A DNA stretch of 64,000 nucleotides, taken from positions 124,001 to 188,000 of the forward strand of contig NZ_CALEJS010000013.1 of assembly GCF_937898475.1 (NCBI RefSeq), given 5' to 3'. A program made the translations under genes and the position numbers. Source of the DNA: an uncultured Chitinophaga sp. Lineage in GTDB: Bacteria; Bacteroidota; Bacteroidia; Chitinophagales; Chitinophagaceae. Of this stretch, positions 59,242 to 64,000 are shown piece after piece. Within the stretch, counting starts at the first letter, position 1, and every line of letters begins with the position of its first letter. Under the pieces are notes generated by a model. It was not told the origin of the DNA. It searched no databases and saw nothing but the letters and a program-made list of their open reading frames with translations.

Positions 59242-60420
59242 CTACATGGCTCTGCGCTTCAGCTCTTTCCTGATCAGGCTAAGCTCGCGGCCCATTTGTC
59301 CGGCGATGGAAGTATTCTCCTGGGCGCGCCTGATAAGGTAAGGCATTACATCTTTTACAGGGCCGTAAGGCAAATATTTTGAAACGTTATACCCTGCATG
59401 GGCCAGGTTGAAAGTGATGTTATCGCTCATGCCCAGCAGCTGGGAAAAGCTGACATGCGGGTGATTATGTGGTAGTCCTTTTTCGTGGAGCAGGCTGGCA
59501 GCCAGCATGCAACTTTGTTCGTTATGCGTACCTACAAAAACAGCCAGTTGATCAAGATGATCCATACAGAACCTGAGGGCCTCGTTATAGTCACGATCGG
59601 CAGCTGCTTTATCGGGTTGTATGGGCGATGGATAGTTCTGCTCCTCCGCCCGTTTGCGTTCTTTTTCCATATAGGCGCCGCGCACCAGTTTGGCGCCCAG
59701 CCAGTAGCCTTTTTGCTGCGCCTTCCTAAAAGAAGCATATAGAAATTCCAGGCGGTCATGCCGATACAGCTGGAAGGTGTTATAAACAATTACCTGTCCT
59801 TTATTGAACAGTTCCATCATCTCATCCGCCAGGTCATCAACGGGCTGTTGTATCCAGGATTCTTCTGCATCTATCAGCAGCCCTATCTTGTGTCTGGCCG
59901 CTGTTTCCGATATGGTGCGGATGCGGTTGCGTACCCGTTCAAATTCCTGTTGCTCTTCGCTGTTCACCGTGTCTTTACGATGCAGCTTTTCCAGCAGTTC
60001 AAAGCGGGCAAAACCGGTGACTTTAATAGCAATAAAGGGAATATTGGGATTGGTGGCAGCATATTCAATGGCGCGCATGAATTCAGGCACGGCTTTGTCG
60101 TAGTTCTCCTCTCCTTCCATCGCTTCCACCCCATAATCCAGGGCTGCTCCTACATGAAATTTGCCCAGGTGCCGGGCTGTTTGAGCGGCTTCTTCCAGGT
60201 TTTCACCGCCGCAGAACTGTTCAAAGATGGTGTTTTTAATGATCCCTTTAATGGGGAGGCCTATTTTAAAGGCCAGCGGAGTAAGCGTTGCTCCCAGCTT
60301 TACCAGCCATGGCCGCCCGATATTACTGAACAGGAAATCGGCTTTTCTGAGCGCTTTATCTGTTCTGTGCTCAAATGCAATGGCGGTATTATCAAATGAC
60401 AAGGGTAGCTGCTTTTCCAT
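59242..60420 (-). CDS. Proline dehydrogenase (monofunctional PRODH)
   Basis: The enzyme oxidises proline to pyrroline-5-carboxylate with FAD and passes electrons to the respiratory chain. The start at 60420 (MEKQLPLSFD) gives 392 aa. The TIM barrel has FIAIKVTGFARFELLEKLH (read as AIKVTGFARFELL), LLIDAEESWIQ, VIVYNTFQLYRHD, GAKLVRGAYMEKER, VGTHNEQSC and a final LPYGPVKDVMPYLIRRAQEN (read as YGPVKDVMPYLIRRAQEN), all hallmarks of PutA-type PRODH barrels. The P5C dehydrogenase is not fused or adjacent. A complete promoter ends just before the start codon. Confidence 0.93.
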   Translation of the reverse strand: MEKQLPLSFDNTAIAFEHRTDKALRKADFLFSNIGRPWLVKLGATLTPLAFKIGLPIKGIIKNTIFEQFCGGENLEEAAQTARHLGKFHVGAALDYGVEAMEGEENYDKAVPEFMRAIEYAATNPNIPFIAIKVTGFARFELLEKLHRKDTVNSEEQQEFERVRNRIRTISETAARHKIGLLIDAEESWIQQPVDDLADEMMELFNKGQVIVYNTFQLYRHDRLEFLYASFRKAQQKGYWLGAKLVRGAYMEKERKRAEEQNYPSPIQPDKAAADRDYNEALRFCMDHLDQLAVFVGTHNEQSCMLAASLLHEKGLPHNHPHVSFSQLLGMSDNITFNLAHAGYNVSKYLPYGPVKDVMPYLIRRAQENTSIAGQMGRELSLIRKELKRRAM

Positions 60421-60426
60421 GGGCCG

Positions 60427-60458
60427 CAAAGTTAAGGGGCCGCCATTGTTTTAACAAA
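60427..60458 (-). promoter_or_regulatory. Complete promoter for proline dehydrogenase, apparently leaderless
   Basis: On the minus strand TTTG (60455-60458) is followed after 20 bases by TAACTTTG (60427-60434). The start codon begins at 60420, only 6 bases past the -7 element, so transcription should begin at or next to the ATG. Confidence 0.7.
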
Positions 60459-60501
60459 AAACTGTTTATTTTTAACGCTGTCAGTAAAAACATCACCTTA
60501 A

Positions 60502-61278
60502 GTGTCAGTAAAATATACATTCCACAAATTTACAGGCCTGCTGTTATCAGCGGCTCTCTACAGCGGCTGCCAACAGCCCGGCGCAGATGCGGTAAAGGCC
60601 CTGCTGAACGATAACCTGACGTATACCACCTATGAGGGACAGGTAGGCCAGCGTAAACAGCTGCAGCTGGCCGACAGCAGTACGGTTGTACTGAACGCGG
60701 GTTCCAGGTTGCTGGTACCCCAAAATTTCCCCCAGGGAGGACGTGAACTGGTGCTGGACGGAGAAGCTTTCTTTGATGCCGCCCCCTCTGCCGCCCAGCC
60801 GCTGGTGGTAAAGACGGAGATCCTGACCATTACCGCACTGGGGACGGGCTTTAAAGTAAGATGTTTTGCGGCGCAACCCGGTGCTACCGCCTATTTGCTG
60901 AACGGAAAAGTGAGGGTAGCCAAAAGCTACCACTCCAGTTCAGACAACCAGCCGGAGATCCTGGAACGGGGTAACATGGTGCTGGCCAATAAAGAGATTG
61001 ACCTGATGGAAAAGGAAACCTATGATCCCGCCGAGCTGGAAGCCTGGTTGCAGGAAGCGCTGCGTTTTGAAAACACACCTTTTACAACGGTAGTAAGGAA
61101 ACTGGAAGACTGGTTCGCTGTTACGATCACCATTAAGGGCAGTGCATCAGACGTTCCGCCGCTGAACGCCAGCTTTAACAAACAAACCCTGCAGCAGGTA
61201 CTGGAAAGCCTCCGTGAACCGGTGGGTTACAATAGTTACAAGATCAAAGGGAATGAAGTACAGCTGAATTTCAACTGA
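60502..61278 (+). CDS. FecR-domain protein with lipoprotein signal and no anti-sigma domain
   Basis: The product is 258 aa from a GTG start. The N-terminus (KFTGLLLSAALYSGCQQ) reads as a lipoprotein signal with Cys at about residue 23, not the cytoplasmic zinc-finger-like anti-sigma domain plus membrane anchor of normal FecR. The FecR domain follows (YEGQVGQRKQLQLADSSTVVLNAGSRL, read as LADSSTVVLNAGSRL; LDGEAFFDA; LTITALGTGFKVRCF; LLNGKVRVAK), then a C-terminal DUF4974/STN-like domain (FENTPFTTVVRKLEDWF and LNASFNKQTLQQVLESL). No ECF sigma factor gene is adjacent. It may sense periplasmic signals for a remote regulator or have another role. Confidence 0.82.
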   Translation: MSVKYTFHKFTGLLLSAALYSGCQQPGADAVKALLNDNLTYTTYEGQVGQRKQLQLADSSTVVLNAGSRLLVPQNFPQGGRELVLDGEAFFDAAPSAAQPLVVKTEILTITALGTGFKVRCFAAQPGATAYLLNGKVRVAKSYHSSSDNQPEILERGNMVLANKEIDLMEKETYDPAELEAWLQEALRFENTPFTTVVRKLEDWFAVTITIKGSASDVPPLNASFNKQTLQQVLESLREPVGYNSYKIKGNEVQLNFN

Positions 61279-61282
61279 TAAA

Positions 61283-61335
61283 TGTGCTGATATGCGAATG
61301 AGCTGCTACTGCATTATCATCCGCATATCAGCACA
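61283..61335. terminator. Octamer-built hairpin between FecR and isomerase genes
   Basis: The 14-base arm TGTGCTGATATGCG (61283-61296) and its inverted copy (61322-61335) pair with a 25-base loop at the convergence of two genes. Units TGTGCTGA, TATGCGAA, TGAGCTGC give an 8-base rhythm. Confidence 0.75.
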
Positions 61336-61343
61336 CTGAAAAA

Positions 61344-62375
61344 TTATGCGAGTGTTGCTCCCACTTTTAACAGGAGTTCCTTTGTTTTACGTATACCTTC
61401 TTCTTCAGACAGCTTGCTGCCTTCGTATTCGATGCCTATATGCCCGGTATAGCCGGCATCCTTTACGATCTTCAGCATTTTGGCATAATCTGTTTCCACG
61501 CAGTTGCCGTTAGCGTCAAAGTCGTATGTTTTAGCGCTCACCCCTTTTGCAAAAGGCATTAATTCGAGTACGCCTTCATAGCGGTCGTATTCTTCCAGGC
61601 ACTTTGTATTGGCCCAGCCTTCCGGCGTATTGCTCTCCGGCTTGGTACGGTTAAGGCAGAAGTTTCCAAAGTCAGGCAGTGTACCGCAGTTAGGCATGTT
61701 CACTGTTTTCATTACGTTGGCGAGCCATTTGCCATTGGAAGAAACCCCGCCATGGTTTTCCACTATTACGCTAATATTATGCGCTTTACCGAATTCAGAC
61801 AGCTTGCTGAGAGATTCTGTTACTGCTTTGGCCACATCTTCAGGTTTGCCTTCGCCTGCGGCGTTTACCCGGATGGCGTGGCATCCCAGGTATTCGGCAG
61901 CTTCTATCCATTTGTAGTGATTCTCTACTGCCTGCAGGCGTTTTTTGGTGTTCTGGTCGCCCATCTCTCCTTCCCCGTCGCACATGATCAGCACACTGCG
62001 CACTCCATTGTCATCGCAGCGCTTCTTCAGATCGGCCAGGTAGGTTTTGTCCTTTGCCTTGTCTTTGAAGAACTGGTTCACATACTCCACTGCATTAATG
62101 CCAAATTCACTGGCTTTAGCCGGGAAATCGAGGTTGGTCATTTTACCTGCAAACAATGCCTGGTGGAAAGACCATTCTGCCAGTGAAATCTTGAAGAAAA
62201 GCGATTGAGCGGTTTGTTGGCCGGCGGTAGTATCGGCAGCGGTGGAATCGGCGCCGGCTTCCTGAGATGTGCCAGCACCTCCACAGGCGGCCAGCACAGA
62301 TGGCAACAGGCCCATACCCATAGTATACACGCTTAGTTGTCTCAGGAACTCACGACGGTTTTTTGCTGTAGTCAT
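61344..62375 (-). CDS. Tat-exported sugar phosphate isomerase/epimerase-like lipoprotein
   Basis: The 343-aa product opens with a twin-arginine signal (NRREFLRQL) whose hydrophobic part ends SVLAACGG, a lipobox, so it is probably exported folded and then lipid-anchored. An Ala/Thr-rich linker leads to an AP-endonuclease-2/xylose-isomerase-like TIM barrel: LAEWSFHQALF, FGINAVEYVNQFF, GCHAIRVNAAGEGK, ISVIVENHGGVSSNG, GVSAKTYDFDANGN, GYTGHIGIEYEGSKLSEEEG. Metal-binding Glu/His/Asp sites fit a sugar isomerase or epimerase. Substrate unknown. Such Tat-exported barrels are frequent in Bacteroidota. Confidence 0.9.
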   Translation of the reverse strand: MTTAKNRREFLRQLSVYTMGMGLLPSVLAACGGAGTSQEAGADSTAADTTAGQQTAQSLFFKISLAEWSFHQALFAGKMTNLDFPAKASEFGINAVEYVNQFFKDKAKDKTYLADLKKRCDDNGVRSVLIMCDGEGEMGDQNTKKRLQAVENHYKWIEAAEYLGCHAIRVNAAGEGKPEDVAKAVTESLSKLSEFGKAHNISVIVENHGGVSSNGKWLANVMKTVNMPNCGTLPDFGNFCLNRTKPESNTPEGWANTKCLEEYDRYEGVLELMPFAKGVSAKTYDFDANGNCVETDYAKMLKIVKDAGYTGHIGIEYEGSKLSEEEGIRKTKELLLKVGATLA

Positions 62376-62525
62376 ATACGTGGTTTTCTGGTGAAGAGAC
62401 CAAAATACAAATTATCAGGTACAAATCAACCCTAGTACAGGTGCGCTCAATACCCTACCCTGCATAACATTATTTAATTTAATAATATTTAGTATCTTGC
62501 AGCGGTCTAACTAACACCAATACCT

Positions 62526-62951
62526 ATGAAAAAGACCCGAATACTCATGCTGTTGGCAGGTGTAGCCCTGTTTGCCTCCTGTAAGAAAGATGAAGAACAA
62601 GCACCCGCCGATGTGGCCATTAGCGGAACATGGAACAAGGTGAGCGAATACAGAACCATTACACAATCAGGAAGGATAACGAAGGACACGGTCTTTTACC
62701 CGGCAGGCAGCCATACCTGGACCTTTGACCTGGAAGCGGGAAAAATATACCGCCTGAAAGATACACAAGCCGATACCCTTTTTTACAAGCTGATAGAAGA
62801 GAATAAAAAGATAGTAACTGCGGTGGATGGTGATTTTATTTTTGAACTGGATACATTGCCTGTTCTGCAGCTGGATAAATACTACCTGAAAACGGAAGGA
62901 CATTACACCACACCATTTACTATGGATGTGATCTCCAACTTTGCCCGTTAA
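62526..62951 (+). CDS. Small lipocalin-like lipoprotein
   Basis: The 141-aa product has a lipoprotein signal (MLLAGVALFASCKKDEE, Cys at about residue 19). The mature part looks like a short beta-barrel (ISGTWNKVSEYRTI opens as lipocalin-like Bacteroidota proteins do; HTWTFDLEAGKIYRLKD). No specific function recognised. The start ATG follows a TATCTTGC sequence (62491) that only partly matches the -7 element. Confidence 0.75.
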   Translation: MKKTRILMLLAGVALFASCKKDEEQAPADVAISGTWNKVSEYRTITQSGRITKDTVFYPAGSHTWTFDLEAGKIYRLKDTQADTLFYKLIEENKKIVTAVDGDFIFELDTLPVLQLDKYYLKTEGHYTTPFTMDVISNFAR

Positions 62952-62957
62952 CGGCTG

Positions 62958-63824
62958 CTACCGGAGGAAGGCCAGTACGCTGCTGATCACCGTTTCATTT
63001 TTCATGATACGGAAGTGCCCCTCTCCCTTTATCCTGAGGGATTGAACAGCAGGGTATTGCCGAACAAATTCGCTGACCTGTTCCTGCTTTACCAGGTGGT
63101 CGTTCTCATCATAGGCAACCAGTATCTTATCTGCCTTGATCTGGTTAATGTGACGAAAAAGATCGAGCTCCCGCAGGTCTCCTCTCAATCGCTGCAAAAT
63201 TATGCTTTGCAGTTTGGGCATTACCTGCTGGGGTATACGAAACAGCTGAAAGGTTTCATTGAAGAATACCGGTGCGCTCACGGCAGCGCTGATCATTGCC
63301 AAACGCGGCACACTCACCTGTTTATGCACCAGTGTAAGGGCTGCATTCAGTCCGCCCAGCGAGTGACCAATTACTGCATGCACCGCACCGCTGCGCTGCA
63401 GTAATTGTTCCAGTACATGCATCCACTGCATCAGGTTGGTGCGCTTTCCCTGGGAAGCACCGTGCGCCGGTGCGTCAAAAGTTATTACTTCATACCCGGC
63501 TGTTACCAGCGCTGAGACCATCTGTTTGAAATCAAAAGGGCTGCCGCCCCAGCCATGCAGTAACAGTACTTTTTTGCCGGATGTTCCCCAGCTGTAGAGT
63601 ACCAGCGAAAGCGGGCGATCATCAAAAGGATAGCGGCTGAACTTCACTTTTTCTACGCGGGCAGTCTTTCTCAGGGCCAGCTGTGAATCCCTGAGTTTTC
63701 TTTTTGGCGGTGTGCTATACATGTTAAAGAACATACGGGCGGTTAAACCAGGAAATGGTTTCCCCAGCCTTGACAGTACAAATGCAGATACCCGCAGGGA
63801 GAATGGTAATACCTGGTGCTGCAT
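62958..63824 (-). CDS. Alpha/beta hydrolase
   Basis: The 288-aa protein has the oxyanion strand LLLHGWGGSPFDF, nucleophile elbow IGHSLGGLNA (Ser), an Asp in LVAYDENDHLV and His in IKGEGHFRIM, a complete triad. The first 30 residues are moderately hydrophobic but no clear signal is seen. It converges on the small lipoprotein gene with a 6-base gap. Substrate unknown; a lipase or esterase type is possible. A TetR-style palindrome lies 26 bases upstream of its start. Confidence 0.88.
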   Translation of the reverse strand: MQHQVLPFSLRVSAFVLSRLGKPFPGLTARMFFNMYSTPPKRKLRDSQLALRKTARVEKVKFSRYPFDDRPLSLVLYSWGTSGKKVLLLHGWGGSPFDFKQMVSALVTAGYEVITFDAPAHGASQGKRTNLMQWMHVLEQLLQRSGAVHAVIGHSLGGLNAALTLVHKQVSVPRLAMISAAVSAPVFFNETFQLFRIPQQVMPKLQSIILQRLRGDLRELDLFRHINQIKADKILVAYDENDHLVKQEQVSEFVRQYPAVQSLRIKGEGHFRIMKNETVISSVLAFLR

Positions 63825-63849
63825 ACAATAAAGGTTAAGTATGCTAAAT

Positions 63850-63865
63850 TAGACCATACGGTCTT
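63850..63865. promoter_or_regulatory. TetR-style operator-like palindrome
   Basis: AGACC-ATAC-GGTCT with AT-rich flanks (TT on the left, TAA on the right) lies between the hydrolase start and the upstream membrane gene. It resembles operators of some TetR/AcrR regulators. No regulator gene is in view. Confidence 0.4.
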
Positions 63866-63904
63866 AAGTAAAAAATTTAATTGGGAAAGGGGTGGAACGC
63901 TCCC

Positions 63905-64000
63905 TTACATGGTTTCCACCGCATCTTTATGGGTAGGTTTGTAATACAGGTAATAGAAGGCCAGTATCAGCACTCCTGTCACAAAGGGGATTACCGCCAG
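63905..64000 (-). CDS. C-terminal end of a membrane protein, rest outside window
   Basis: The last 31 codons and TAA are visible, reading VTGVLILAFYYLYYKPTHKD near the end: one membrane segment and a short polar tail. This pattern resembles the last helix of an MFS or sodium-sugar symporter, but too little is present to name a family. It would be transcribed toward the hydrolase gene, which starts 80 bases on. Confidence 0.6.
   Translation of the reverse strand: MAVIPFVTGVLILAFYYLYYKPTHKDAVETM

Overview
The window looks like chromosomal DNA of a Bacteroidota bacterium, most likely family Chitinophagaceae (Chitinophaga-like). The evidence is a SusC/SusD pair, a Bacteroidota-type (subtype iii) type VI secretion system, an HU/CCDC81-SPOR protein, FecR and PKD proteins, and repeated matches to the Bacteroidota -7 promoter element TAnnTTTG with few clear Shine-Dalgarno sites. 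The genus is inference; no rRNA or other decisive marker is present. I see no tRNA, rRNA, CRISPR array, transposase, integrase or prophage.

Layout. 1-5.3 kb: a 5'-truncated TPR protein, a plug-less outer-membrane barrel, an HU/SPOR cell-envelope protein and an RmlD-like reductase. 5.3-12.6 kb: a secreted prolyl oligopeptidase, the glycolytic pair pfkA-pyk, an aldehyde dehydrogenase and pantothenate kinase. 12.7-31.9 kb: a T6SS locus in four transcription blocks. Block 1 (minus) is tssG-tssN-tssK-tssO-hcp1. Block 2 (plus) is a PKD membrane protein, tssE and tssF. Block 3 (minus) is clpV-tssB-tssC, a TraN/DUF4138-like exported protein and a lytic transglycosylase. Block 4 (plus) is hcp2, an unknown 127-aa protein, vgrG, an unknown 455-aa protein and a small membrane protein. 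Together these supply the tube, sheath, baseplate, recycling ATPase, spike and part of the Bacteroidota-specific membrane complex. No TssQ, TssR, PAAR protein or recognisable toxin/immunity pair was identified.

31.9-45 kb: a DUF6807/PmoA-family secreted protein, a dipeptide epimerase, dnaK, an OmpA protein, a porin-like barrel, argS, cytidine deaminase, lepB, an alpha/beta hydrolase and an NtrC-like response regulator that lacks both GAFTGA and the DNA-binding domain. 45-54.5 kb: cysE-cysM, pyruvate dehydrogenase E1 beta, a thiolase, a PKD protein, dnaG, folA and thyA. 54.5-64 kb: a SusC/SusD nutrient-uptake operon, proline dehydrogenase, an atypical lipoprotein-type FecR, a Tat-exported sugar isomerase-like lipoprotein, a small lipoprotein, an alpha/beta hydrolase and the tail of a membrane protein.

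The most unexpected signal is intergenic. Downstream of the OmpA gene lies a degenerate tandem array with an exact 11-bp period (about 38181-38433), followed by a strong terminator. Many other gaps hold short-period (7- or 8-bp) imperfect repeats, repeatedly folded into inverted pairs between converging genes. These are read directly from the sequence; their function is not known to me.
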